Shown here piece by piece: positions 1-7,869 of a stretch of 64,000 bases of DNA. Both the position numbers and the translations under genes were made by a program. Positions within the stretch are counted from its first letter, which is position 1; each line of letters opens with the position of its first letter. The notes beneath the pieces are model-generated. The model had not been told where the DNA came from, ran no database searches, and was given only the letters and a program-made list of their open reading frames with translations. Source of the DNA: Methylosinus sp. H3A (GTDB taxonomy: Bacteria > Pseudomonadota > Alphaproteobacteria > Rhizobiales > Beijerinckiaceae); the NCBI RefSeq assembly GCF_015709455.1, contig NZ_JADNQW010000005.1, positions 1,922,001 through 1,986,000 of the forward strand, read 5' to 3'.

Positions 1-678
1 GCGGAATCGCTCGTCGAGGAGGCCGAGACTCTCGTCGAAGCGGCAGAGGAGGCCGAGGCGGCGGACGTCGTTGCGGAGAGCGTCGAGCCCGCGAACGTCG
101 AGCCGACCAGCTCCGAAGAGACCAGCTCCGAAGAGGCGAGCTCCGAAGCGACCAGCGCTGAAGAGACCAGCGCTGAAGAGGCCAGCGCCGAAGCGCCGGA
201 GGCGGTTGCCGAGCCCGTCGCCGCCGAGCCCGTCTCCACGGAGCCGGCGCCGATCGAGATTTGGACGCTGCAGCGCCACGTTCCGCAGGCGCCGCGCCGG
301 CGTCATGGCGGCGCTCCGGGCGCGGGCCAGGAAGAGGGCGGCCGCTCCGCGCGGCCCTCCGGCGAGCGTCAGCGCGGCCCGCGACCGGGCCAGGGGGGCG
401 GCGGACGCCGCCCGGAGCCGGGGGAGGGCGCGCAGGCCGAGCACAAGCCGCGTCCCGACGCCCGCAAGGAGAGCGGCTTCCGCTCCGGCGGCGGCAAGCC
501 TCGCGGCGACAATCCGCGAGGCGACAATAATCGGCCGCCGCGGGACGACCGCCGCCGCGGCAATGGCGGCTTTTCGACGCCGGAAAAGCGGGAGAGAGAG
601 CGGCTTCCCGACCCCGATTCGCCCTTCGCCAAGTTGTTGGCGCTGAAGGCCGAGCTCGAAAAAAAGGGCAAGAGCTGA
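1..678 (+). CDS. C-terminal tail of a large protein, 5' truncated (possibly a DEAD/DEAH-box helicase)
   Basis: The reading frame is open from base 1 and ends with TGA at 676-678, so only about 225 C-terminal residues are visible. The tail is low complexity. It starts with an acidic Glu/Ala/Ser stretch that includes six tandem 5-residue units, followed by an Arg/Gly/Pro/Asp-rich basic segment and a short conserved-looking end, SPFAKLLALKAELEKKGKS. In my recollection, SUV3-like helicases of Rhizobiales end in a similar DPxSPFAxL motif after a disordered RGG-like tail, which suggests such a helicase. No catalytic domain lies in the window, so the function is inference only. Confidence 0.6.
   Translation, partial: AESLVEEAETLVEAAEEAEAADVVAESVEPANVEPTSSEETSSEEASSEATSAEETSAEEASAEAPEAVAEPVAAEPVSTEPAPIEIWTLQRHVPQAPRRRHGGAPGAGQEEGGRSARPSGERQRGPRPGQGGGGRRPEPGEGAQAEHKPRPDARKESGFRSGGGKPRGDNPRGDNNRPPRDDRRRGNGGFSTPEKRERERLPDPDSPFAKLLALKAELEKKGKS
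106..195 (+). repeat. Six 15-bp tandem repeats inside a coding region
   Basis: Six consecutive 15-bp units (106-120, 121-135, 136-150, 151-165, 166-180, 181-195) encode TSSEE, TSSEE, ASSEA, TSAEE, TSAEE and ASAEA. The unit is a multiple of three, so changes in copy number keep the frame. Neighbouring units are nearly identical in DNA, which points to recent slippage expansion. Confidence 0.85.
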
Positions 679-934
679 AATTTTGCCTCAAATGACTGGT
701 CTTGTCCGACCCATGCCGAAGCGGCCGCGGGATCGCTCGGGGGTGGGATCGCGTCGACTTGCCAAATCCGGATCGTTCGGCCTATTGCTGGCGTGATCTT
801 AGGCGCGCTGGCGCTGGCCGATGCTATCGGGCCTCGTCGATCCCGAATGCCGGCCGTGGGCGAGATCCTGTCCGCGGCCGTCGTCTCGTGGCGAGCGCGG
901 CGTCGGACGAAGGCCTTCCACCGAAAGGCGATAC

Positions 935-2341
935 ATGACGAAGATACTTCCTGTCATTATGTGCGGCGGGGCGGGCACGCGCGTATGGCCCGAATCGCGG
1001 GAGTCGCTCCCGAAACAATTTATCCCGCTCATCGGCGAGAAATCGACCTTTCAGACGACCATCGAGACGCTGTCGGACGAAGCCTTCGACAAGCCGGTCA
1101 TCATCTCCAACGCCGATTATCGCTTCCTGGTCACCGATCAGCTGCGTGAGATCGGCGCCTGCGCCGATATCGTCCTCGAGCCCACGCGGCGTGATTCCGC
1201 CGCCGCCGTCGCCGTCGCCGCAGGTCTCGCCGCCCGGCGCTCGCCGCAGACGATCGTCGTCGTGCTGGCCGCCGACCATGTCGTGCGCGACAGACAAGGC
1301 CTCGTCGAGCTCTGCAAAAAGGCGGCGGCCGCCGCGGCCGAGGGCCATATCGTCACGCTCGGCGTCAAGCCCGACAGTCCGGCGACCGGCTATGGCTATC
1401 TGCGACCGGGCGAACGGCTTTTCGGCGAGGTCTCCAAGCTCGAGGCCTTCGTCGAAAAACCCGATCGCGACACGGCGCAGCGCTATATCGACGCCGGCTA
1501 TCTGTGGAACAGCGGCAATTTCATCTTCCGCGCCGATGTGATGCAGGAGGAGATCGCGCAATTCGAGCCGGCGATCTTCGAGGCGGCCGAAAAAGCGATC
1601 GACGCCGGGCGCCGCGATCTGGATTTTCTGGTGCTGGACGCCGAAGCTTTCGCGCGCGCGCCCAAGACCTCCATCGATTACGCGGTGATGGAGAAGACGC
1701 GCCGAGCCGCGGTGATCGAGGCGGACATCGGCTGGTCGGACGTCGGCAATTGGCGCGCCGTTTGGGAGCTGACCGAGCGCGACACGGCCGGCAATTCGGT
1801 GCGCGGCAATGGCGTGATCCGCGACTCGCGCAATGTGCATGTGCGCTCGGACGACACTCTGACGACGGTCGTCGGCGTCGACGACGTCATTGTGGTGACG
1901 ACGCAGGATGCGGTGCTGGTGCTCGGCCATGAGCATGGCGACAATGTCAAGCAGCTCGTCGATCAATTGAAGCGCGAGAACCGCCGCGAGGCGGGCGAGC
2001 ACAAGCGCATCTTCCGTCCCTGGGGCTATTATCAGTCGGTGGATTCCGGCGATCGGCATCAGGTGAAACGCATCGTCGTGAAGCCTGGCGCGCGTCTGTC
2101 GCTGCAGAAGCATTTTCATCGCGCCGAGCATTGGATCGTCGTCAAGGGAACGGCGGAGGTCGGCCGCGATCAGGAGACGCTGCTCGTTCACGAGAACGAA
2201 TCGATCTATCTGCCGATCGGCTGCATTCATCGCCTGAGCAATCCCGGCAGAATCGACCTCGAGCTCATCGAGGTGCAGACCGGCTCCTATCTCGGCGAGG
2301 ACGATATCGTGCGTCTGCAGGACGTCTACAACCGCGGCTGA
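935..2341 (+). CDS. manC: Mannose-1-phosphate guanylyltransferase / mannose-6-phosphate isomerase (bifunctional, type II)
   Basis: The 468-residue product has the usual length for ManC/AlgA-type bifunctional enzymes. Residues 1 to about 290 form the nucleotidyltransferase, with the pyrophosphorylase signature GGAGTRVWPESR at 11-22 followed by LPKQF. Residues 350 to 468 form the cupin phosphomannose isomerase, with FRPWGYY, KPGARLSLQKHFHRAEHW and LPIGCIHRL. The enzyme makes GDP-mannose from mannose-1-phosphate and interconverts mannose-6-P and fructose-6-P, feeding polysaccharide synthesis in the cytoplasm. The ATG at 935 was chosen because it follows GAAAGGCG and begins directly with the family N-terminus (MTKILPVIMCGG); upstream in-frame ATGs encode unrelated sequence. 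It stands alone, convergent with the mxa operon. Confidence 0.93.
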   Translation: MTKILPVIMCGGAGTRVWPESRESLPKQFIPLIGEKSTFQTTIETLSDEAFDKPVIISNADYRFLVTDQLREIGACADIVLEPTRRDSAAAVAVAAGLAARRSPQTIVVVLAADHVVRDRQGLVELCKKAAAAAAEGHIVTLGVKPDSPATGYGYLRPGERLFGEVSKLEAFVEKPDRDTAQRYIDAGYLWNSGNFIFRADVMQEEIAQFEPAIFEAAEKAIDAGRRDLDFLVLDAEAFARAPKTSIDYAVMEKTRRAAVIEADIGWSDVGNWRAVWELTERDTAGNSVRGNGVIRDSRNVHVRSDDTLTTVVGVDDVIVVTTQDAVLVLGHEHGDNVKQLVDQLKRENRREAGEHKRIFRPWGYYQSVDSGDRHQVKRIVVKPGARLSLQKHFHRAEHWIVVKGTAEVGRDQETLLVHENESIYLPIGCIHRLSNPGRIDLELIEVQTGSYLGEDDIVRLQDVYNRG

Positions 2342-2356
2342 CGCGGTTTGCGCTCG

Positions 2357-2414
2357 GCGAGCCTCTGAGCTCGCGGTCCAGGGAGCGCTTTGGACCGCGA
2401 GCTTTCAGTCTCGC
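2357..2414. repeat. REP-like palindrome between manC and the mxa operon
   Basis: A perfect 13-bp inverted repeat (2368-2380 and 2391-2403) with a 10-base loop lies in the 96-bp gap between two convergent genes. The imperfect stem extends outward to arms of about 24 bases. The same arms occur at 46576-46635. It could act as a bidirectional terminator, but no T-run follows the stem on either strand. Confidence 0.75.
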
Positions 2415-2437
2415 ATCGTAGCCGCCGGCATTTCGGC

Positions 2438-2941
2438 TCATTGCCCGCGGCTCTGCATGCTATAGCGCTCGAGCAGATCGGCGAGCGCCGCATCCCGCGC
2501 GGCGCCCTGCTTGCGCAGATTGAAATAATGCTGGCAGAGATCGCCGAAGGTCTGCTTGTTCTGCGTCACGGCGGAAATGCGCGCGAGACTTTCGATCAGC
2601 TCCGCTTCGTCCTCCGCCGCGCCGATTTCCGCGAGCATGTCGCCGAGCTGGCCGGCGCGATTGGCGAGCATGCGTGGCGATTCGAGAAAATGCGCGCCGC
2701 CGGTTTCGAGCGCCGCGCGCAATCGCGCCACCCTCGCCTCATCGACCGGCGCGCCGCCGCTTTTTCGCGCCGCGAGCCAATAGGCCGGATCGACGCGATC
2801 GATCGGCGTCAGCCATTTCGGCAGCGCGTCTCTACCCTTCACCTCTGCGACGGGGCGCTGCGGGGCCGTGTCCCCGCAGGCGCAGAGCAGCGCCGCCAGC
2901 GTCGCGCAGAGGGCGGCGAGACGCGGCGCCGCCATCGTCAC
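2438..2941 (-). CDS. Putative lipoprotein at the end of the mxa operon (possibly MxaH-like)
   Basis: The 167-residue product starts with a signal peptide and a lipobox-like LLCACGD, so it is probably lipid-anchored in the periplasm. After the leader comes a mainly helical, Ala/Glu-rich domain with no motif I recognise. Its ATG overlaps the mxaD stop by 4 bp (2938-2941), so it is the last translationally coupled gene of the mxa operon and probably helps methanol dehydrogenase maturation. In other methylotrophs mxaE and mxaH follow mxaD. The position and size fit MxaH, but I could not confirm this by alignment, so no symbol is assigned. Confidence 0.75.
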   Translation of the reverse strand: MTMAAPRLAALCATLAALLCACGDTAPQRPVAEVKGRDALPKWLTPIDRVDPAYWLAARKSGGAPVDEARVARLRAALETGGAHFLESPRMLANRAGQLGDMLAEIGAAEDEAELIESLARISAVTQNKQTFGDLCQHYFNLRKQGAARDAALADLLERYSMQSRGQ

Positions 2942-3462
2942 TTGCCTTGCAGCTTTTTGACGAGTCCCTGCAGACCGTCCTTCAGGAAAGTGGTCATCGC
3001 CTCGCGCGCGGCGTCGTCGTTGAGATTGTCCGGCGGCTCATTGCTGGTGTCGCCGCGATAGAGGCGGCCATACCATTGCACCTCGCTGCCGCCGCCGGCG
3101 GCCGGCTTCACCGCCAGCGTCGCCGAATAGGAGCTGATCGGCAGCGCGTCGAGATTTGCGTCCGACATGCGATAGCTGAGCTTCATCTGCTGCGGATCAT
3201 ATTCGTCGAGGCTCTCGGTCACGACGCCGCCCTTGCGCAGCGTGATCTCGCGGACGGCGCCATTGGCGTCGCCGCCGGTCGCCTTCACGCTGGCGACATC
3301 CGGATGCCAATCGAGCGAGCCGAAATGGCCGACGAGCGCCCAGACGGTCTTGGGATCGGCGGCGACGGTGATCTTCTCGTCGACCTTGATCGGCGTCGGG
3401 CCATGCGCCAGCGCCGGCGCTATGGATAGAAGGAAGGCGAAAAGGGCGATTTTCGGTTTCAT
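2938..3462 (-). CDS. mxaD: MxaD, SRPBCC-fold periplasmic methanol oxidation protein
   Basis: The 174-residue product has a Sec signal peptide (MKPKIALFAFLLSIAPALA) followed by an SRPBCC/polyketide-cyclase-like fold: KVDEKITVAADPKTVWALV, then GSLDWHPDV and an REITLR strand. MxaD homologues stimulate electron transfer from methanol dehydrogenase to cytochrome cL. The gene overlaps mxaL by 4 bp upstream and the terminal lipoprotein gene by 4 bp downstream. Length, leader and operon position all match the family. Confidence 0.92.
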   Translation of the reverse strand: MKPKIALFAFLLSIAPALAHGPTPIKVDEKITVAADPKTVWALVGHFGSLDWHPDVASVKATGGDANGAVREITLRKGGVVTESLDEYDPQQMKLSYRMSDANLDALPISSYSATLAVKPAAGGGSEVQWYGRLYRGDTSNEPPDNLNDDAAREAMTTFLKDGLQGLVKKLQGK

Positions 3463-4457
3463 TGGAATCTCCTCGGACGTGCGGTTGCGAGACGGGAGCG
3501 CCGGCGTCGCGCGAAAATTTCGGCGAGCGGGACGATGAGATAGAGGGCCGCGAAGCCCGCCAGCGCGGCCGCCGCGAAGGCGGGGCGCAGATCGACGGGC
3601 GCGAGGCTCGGCCGCGGACGCGCGACGGAAAGAAGCGCGGCGGCCAGTCCGTCCGGCTTCTCCAAATGGGCGTAGGCGAGGCCGGTGCGCTCGGCGAGCT
3701 GGCGCAGATAGGGCTCGCGCACGGAAGAAAGATGCTCCGAGCCGATCGTCATGGCGCCGCCGAAGGGCGCATTGCGCGGGTTGTAGCCCTCGCGCTGCTC
3801 GACGCCAGCCGGCGGCAGGCCGAAGCGGCTCTCATGCGGCACCTCGTCGGCGCCATAGAAGCCGATCTCGCGGCCGCGATCGTCGAATTTCGGTATGGGC
3901 GCCGGCTCATAGCCGCCGGCGCCGAGGATGAGGCCCAAAACCTCTCCGCTCTTGCCCTCGAAGACCGGCGCGCCATAGGCGGGCGGCGGCGGCGCCTCCT
4001 GGCCGTCGGTGACGAAGACGAGATCCGCGTCCACACGGCGCGCCATTTCGATGGCGCGGAAGAGACCGGCGGAAATGCGGCTGTCGCCCTCCCAGGCCAT
4101 GCGCCAGTCGAGGCCGGAGATCGCCGCGTCGATCGCCGCGAAATTCTCGCAGACGTCGACCGGCTCGAAGAGAAGGAAAGGCTCGCGCTCCGTGAAAATG
4201 GCGAGCCCGACGCGCGAGGGGCAAGGCAGATCGGCGACCAGCCGCCGCAGGGCCTGCTTGGCGAAATCGATGCGGCTCGCCGGCGCGCCGCCCAGCGCAT
4301 AATCGCGCGTGTTCATGCTGCCGGTGATGTCGAGCGTCAGCAGTGCGTCGACGCCGTTGCGCACGGCGCTGGCGCGCGGAAAGACAAAGGCCGCGACCAG
4401 CATCGCCGCGGCGAAGGCGAGCGACAGAAAACGCGCGTCGCGCAGCCGGGCGGTCAC
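3459..4457 (-). CDS. mxaL: MxaL, von Willebrand A domain protein for methanol dehydrogenase maturation
   Basis: The 332-residue protein has an N-terminal membrane segment (residues 8-28), a VWA domain with the MIDAS motif DITGS at 43-47, and a C-terminal transmembrane helix near residues 290-315 followed by a basic tail. The membrane-anchored VWA domain should face the periplasm. MxaA, K and L are known to be needed for calcium insertion into methanol dehydrogenase. The gene overlaps mxaK and mxaD by 4 bp each. Confidence 0.92.
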   Translation of the reverse strand: MTARLRDARFLSLAFAAAMLVAAFVFPRASAVRNGVDALLTLDITGSMNTRDYALGGAPASRIDFAKQALRRLVADLPCPSRVGLAIFTEREPFLLFEPVDVCENFAAIDAAISGLDWRMAWEGDSRISAGLFRAIEMARRVDADLVFVTDGQEAPPPPAYGAPVFEGKSGEVLGLILGAGGYEPAPIPKFDDRGREIGFYGADEVPHESRFGLPPAGVEQREGYNPRNAPFGGAMTIGSEHLSSVREPYLRQLAERTGLAYAHLEKPDGLAAALLSVARPRPSLAPVDLRPAFAAAALAGFAALYLIVPLAEIFARRRRSRLATARPRRFQ

Positions 4458-5068
4458 GGCAGCCCCTTGGGCGCGCCGGGAATGTCGGTCCAGATTTTTT
4501 TCGGATCGGCGGGGAGCTCGTCGCCGCCGGAATGCTCGAGCTGCGGATTGTCGCGCACGAGGCGAGCGGCGACGTCGAGATTATATTTCGCGTCCCAAAA
4601 GTCCGGCCGATATTGCAGCGCGCGGCGATATTCGCGCCGCGCCAGCTCCACGAAGGGCCCCGCCGGCTCCAGCTGGCCGCGCTCCAAGAGATCGAAGGCG
4701 TGGCGCAGCAGCGCGTTGCCGAGATCATAATGGGCGAGCGCGGCGAGCGCCTCGCGGCCGGCGGCGCCCAGCGGCTCCAATAGCGCGCGCGCCTTGTCGA
4801 ATTCGTCGCGCTTCGCCAGAAAACCCGCGCGCGCGGCGAGCAGCTCCGGCGTGGAGGCGGCGTCGGTCTCGACGTCGCGGCCGGCGGCGAGCGCGCCAAG
4901 GGCGGCGTTGTCGGCGCGGGCGCGCCATGCGGCGAGCGCGCCCTGTAGCGCCCCGGCGAGCGCCGCGCCGAGCAGCAGCAGCAAAAGCGTCGAGCGCCAG
5001 CGCGCGACGAGACGCGCGATCGTCTCCCACGCTCTCCGCATCGTCTGCGCGCGCGCCGCTTCGATCAT
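4454..5068 (-). CDS. mxaK: MxaK, membrane-anchored TPR-like protein for methanol dehydrogenase maturation
   Basis: The 204-residue product has a short cytoplasmic N-terminus, one transmembrane helix (about residues 25-48) and a helical TPR-like periplasmic domain with ALAHYDLGNALLR and YRPDFWDAKYNLDVAARL. It belongs to the MxaACKL group implicated in calcium insertion. The ATG at 5068 was chosen because it overlaps the mxaC stop by 4 bp and starts just before the membrane helix; the frame stays open upstream only as antisense-type low-complexity sequence. It also overlaps mxaL by 4 bp. Confidence 0.88.
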   Translation of the reverse strand: MIEAARAQTMRRAWETIARLVARWRSTLLLLLLGAALAGALQGALAAWRARADNAALGALAAGRDVETDAASTPELLAARAGFLAKRDEFDKARALLEPLGAAGREALAALAHYDLGNALLRHAFDLLERGQLEPAGPFVELARREYRRALQYRPDFWDAKYNLDVAARLVRDNPQLEHSGGDELPADPKKIWTDIPGAPKGLP

Positions 5069-6096
5069 GCGGGCCTCCTCGCGGCCGATCGCGCCGACGG
5101 GGCGCGCGCGGCCTGCTTCAGACTCGTCTCCGCAAATTTCGCCGCGAGCAGAAAGGACGAAGCGAAGGCGGCGACGAGAAGCGCCTCGCTGGTCAGATCC
5201 TTGCGCGGAATGCGCTCGGCGTAGCGGAAAGGCCGGCGCTCGAGCCGGTCGATCTCGGCGATGGCGTCCGCGACCGCGGCGGGGCCCTCGGCCTCGAAAG
5301 CGTGATAGGGGACGCCGAGCGATTTGAAGAAGAGATCGAGATGGCGCTCCGGCAAGGCCTGCGGCGTGTCCAACTCGTCGGCGTCGGGCTTGTCGCTGAA
5401 GCCCTTGGAGCCCTGCGTGCGCAGGAACAGCCAATAGAGATTGGGCCGAATCTTGCGGAAGTCGGCGCGCAGCTGATCCTGTATGCGCGGATCGATGACG
5501 GCGGCGCCGTCGGAGACGAGCAATATGACGCGCGATTCGACCTCACCGCCGGCGGGCAGTTGCGAGAGCGCCATGGCTAGGCCGCGGCCGATATTGGTGT
5601 AGCCGAGACCCGGCCGGTCGATCGCCTGAACGGCGGCGCGCACCGCCTCGCGATGATCGGTCATCGGCATGACCAAAATCGGCGAGGTGGCGAAGGCGGT
5701 GACGCCGAAGAGATCATGCGCGCGGCGGCCGACGAAATCGCTCATGATGCGCTTGGCGGCGGCGGCTTTCGATTCGTCGCCGCCCGCGGGCGTGCGGCCG
5801 GCGAAGGTCTCGTTCATGCTGGCGCTGCGATCGATGAGGATCGAGATTTCCGCGCCCTCGCCATAGCGCAGCACAGAGCGGCCCTCGCGATAGGGGCCGG
5901 CGACGGCGAGCGCGCTCGCGCCGATCGCGAGCATTGCGAAAAGCCGTAAGGCGAGGGCGACGACGCCGGAGAGCGCGTCCTGCGGAGCCGCCGCGACAGA
6001 GGCGACGGGCGAAGGCCGCAGCGCCGAGAAGAACAGCGGCGCCAGAACCAGCGGCAGCAGACACAGCGCGAGCGGAGAGGCGACGCCAAAGCTCAT
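5065..6096 (-). CDS. mxaC: MxaC, membrane VWA protein for methanol dehydrogenase maturation
   Basis: The 343-residue protein has two N-terminal hydrophobic segments (about 5-25 and 44-68), a VWA domain with the MIDAS motif DRSAS at 89-93 and LLVSDGAAV further on, and a C-terminal membrane helix near 305-325. It resembles BatA/BatB-type proteins that work with a MoxR ATPase, here MxaR. The role is methanol dehydrogenase assembly or calcium insertion. It overlaps mxaA (6093-6096) and mxaK (5065-5068) by 4 bp each. Confidence 0.92.
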   Translation of the reverse strand: MSFGVASPLALCLLPLVLAPLFFSALRPSPVASVAAAPQDALSGVVALALRLFAMLAIGASALAVAGPYREGRSVLRYGEGAEISILIDRSASMNETFAGRTPAGGDESKAAAAKRIMSDFVGRRAHDLFGVTAFATSPILVMPMTDHREAVRAAVQAIDRPGLGYTNIGRGLAMALSQLPAGGEVESRVILLVSDGAAVIDPRIQDQLRADFRKIRPNLYWLFLRTQGSKGFSDKPDADELDTPQALPERHLDLFFKSLGVPYHAFEAEGPAAVADAIAEIDRLERRPFRYAERIPRKDLTSEALLVAAFASSFLLAAKFAETSLKQAARAPSARSAARRPA

Positions 6097-7004
6097 CGCG
6101 CGCTCCTTTCGAGCGCCGCCAGCGACCTCGCCAGCGCGACGATATCCGCCAGACTGAGATCGGCGCCCATGTTCGCGACGCCGAAGAAGAGCGCGCGCGA
6201 TGTCGCGAAGAAGCGCTCGAGCGGCTCTTTCGCGGAAACGAGCGCCGTATTGTGAGAGAGAAAGGCGCCGAGATCCTCGGCGAAGATGCGGCGCCCGGCG
6301 GTTTCGTCGATCGCGCGATGCAAGGCGAGCATCGCCGCGCGCCGCGCCGTCTCGTCGCCGCGCCGCGTCAGCGAGGCGATGCGACGCGCGGCGGCCGCGA
6401 AGACGCGGGCGCGACGGCGATGGAAAGGCGGCCAGCCGCGATCGTGCGCGACCAGGATCGACGCGCCGAATGCGAGCGCGAGAAAGACGCCGGCGCGAAT
6501 GGCCGGCGTCGTGGCGTCGCCTTCCGCGACGCTCGCGTCGGGACGCATATAATCAGTCGGATCGTCGCGTCGCTGCGGCAATACTTCGCGCAGCGGCGAA
6601 ACGCCGATCTCCCAGGCGGGCGCCTGCACGGTCTCGGTCGCGCCCTCGCGCGTGAAGCGCAGCGAGAAAGGCGGAATCTTCAGCTCGCGCACGTCGAGCG
6701 CGACATAGAAGAGCTGATAGGTGAGCTCGACATTCCAGCGCGTGAGGCCGTCGCCCGCCGCCTCTTCCCGCAGGCGCATGTCGCGCAGATCGAGCCAATA
6801 ATCCAGCGCGCCGGGGCGTGGCAGCGAGGCCGTCTGCAGGCGCAGCGCGGAATCGGCGACGATCTCGAGCCGCGCCGTCACCAGATCGCCGACGAAAAAG
6901 CCGAAGCTGCGATCGGCGTAGAGACGCACGGATTTCACCTCCGCCGCGGCCGCCTGGCCGATGAGCGCGAGGAGAAGAGAAAGGGCGAGAAGGCCGGCGC
7001 GCAT
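6093..7004 (-). CDS. mxaA: MxaA, periplasmic/membrane protein for calcium insertion into methanol dehydrogenase
   Basis: The 303-residue product has a cleavable-looking signal peptide (MRAGLLALSLLLALIGQAAA), an Ig-like periplasmic domain of about 140 residues, a transmembrane helix near 167-187, and a basic helical cytoplasmic tail. This layout resembles BatD-type proteins that accompany MoxR and VWA partners. Mutants of mxaA homologues make calcium-free, inactive methanol dehydrogenase. It starts 3 bp after mxaS and ends overlapping mxaC. Confidence 0.9.
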   Translation of the reverse strand: MRAGLLALSLLLALIGQAAAAEVKSVRLYADRSFGFFVGDLVTARLEIVADSALRLQTASLPRPGALDYWLDLRDMRLREEAAGDGLTRWNVELTYQLFYVALDVRELKIPPFSLRFTREGATETVQAPAWEIGVSPLREVLPQRRDDPTDYMRPDASVAEGDATTPAIRAGVFLALAFGASILVAHDRGWPPFHRRRARVFAAAARRIASLTRRGDETARRAAMLALHRAIDETAGRRIFAEDLGAFLSHNTALVSAKEPLERFFATSRALFFGVANMGADLSLADIVALARSLAALERSAR

Positions 7005-7007
7005 CGG

Positions 7008-7856
7008 TCAGAGTCCGAGCAGATGACGCGACAGCGCGTCGGCGTCGAAGGCGTCGCTGATGACGAAGGGCGGGCGTCCATGGGCGAGAGCGAGGCGGCG
7101 CAGCGCGTCGCGCCGCTCGGCCTCGCGCGCGATCCAGCGGCGGCGCAGGCCCGGGCGCATGAGCACGAGCCGCCGCGCGCCGCTCTCGAGATCGTCGAGC
7201 TCGACGAGGCCGAAGCGCGGAAGATCGCGCTCCTCGGCGGAATCGCCGATGAGGATGGGCGCGAGATCATGCTGCGCCAGCATGCCGAACAAACGGGCCG
7301 CGAAGCCCGCCGGCCAGCGGAAATCGGAGACGAGCAGCACGAGCTTGCGGCGCCCGGCGATCAATCCCGCGGCTTCCGTCAGCCCTTGCGCCGAAGCGCC
7401 GCGCGGCTGCGCGCCGCGCATGCGCTCGGCCGCCTCCATCGCCGCGCCGCGGGCGCGCGTCGCGGGCAGCAGCAGATCGCCGCGCAACGTCTCGTCGCAG
7501 GCGACGAGGCCGAAGCGATCGCCGATGCGCGTCGCCGAGAAAGCCAGCGCCGCGCAGAGATCGGCGACGATGTCGAGCCGGCGCGCGGCGCCGTGAAAAC
7601 CCATGGAGGCGGAAAGATCGACGAGCGCATAGACGTCGATGGAGTTGCGCTGCTCGAAGCGGCGCACATGGGTCTCGCCGATGGGATCGCGCATGGTGGC
7701 GCGAATGTCGATGCGCCGCGCGTCGGGAAATTGGATGAAGCGCGCGTGATCGCGGAACACGCCTATGCCGCCGACGTCGACGCCGCCATGCGCGCCGATG
7801 GAGCCGTTGGAGACGCGGCCGCGGGGACGATAGGCGATGTCGAGGCGCTCGGCCAT
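7008..7856 (-). CDS. mxaS: MxaS, DUF58-family protein of the mxa operon
   Basis: The 282-residue protein has a DUF58 architecture: an IDIRATMRDP segment, then a VWA-like core with a DLSAS metal-site motif at 80-84 and LVLLVSDFRW later. DUF58 proteins normally pair with MoxR ATPases, and mxaR lies immediately upstream with a 13-bp gap. The ATG at 7856 was chosen because GGGG precedes it and the family N-terminus begins MAERLDI; a longer in-frame form starting at 7940 would overlap mxaR. Confidence 0.9.
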   Translation of the reverse strand: MAERLDIAYRPRGRVSNGSIGAHGGVDVGGIGVFRDHARFIQFPDARRIDIRATMRDPIGETHVRRFEQRNSIDVYALVDLSASMGFHGAARRLDIVADLCAALAFSATRIGDRFGLVACDETLRGDLLLPATRARGAAMEAAERMRGAQPRGASAQGLTEAAGLIAGRRKLVLLVSDFRWPAGFAARLFGMLAQHDLAPILIGDSAEERDLPRFGLVELDDLESGARRLVLMRPGLRRRWIAREAERRDALRRLALAHGRPPFVISDAFDADALSRHLLGL

Positions 7857-7869
7857 CACGCCCCGTGTC

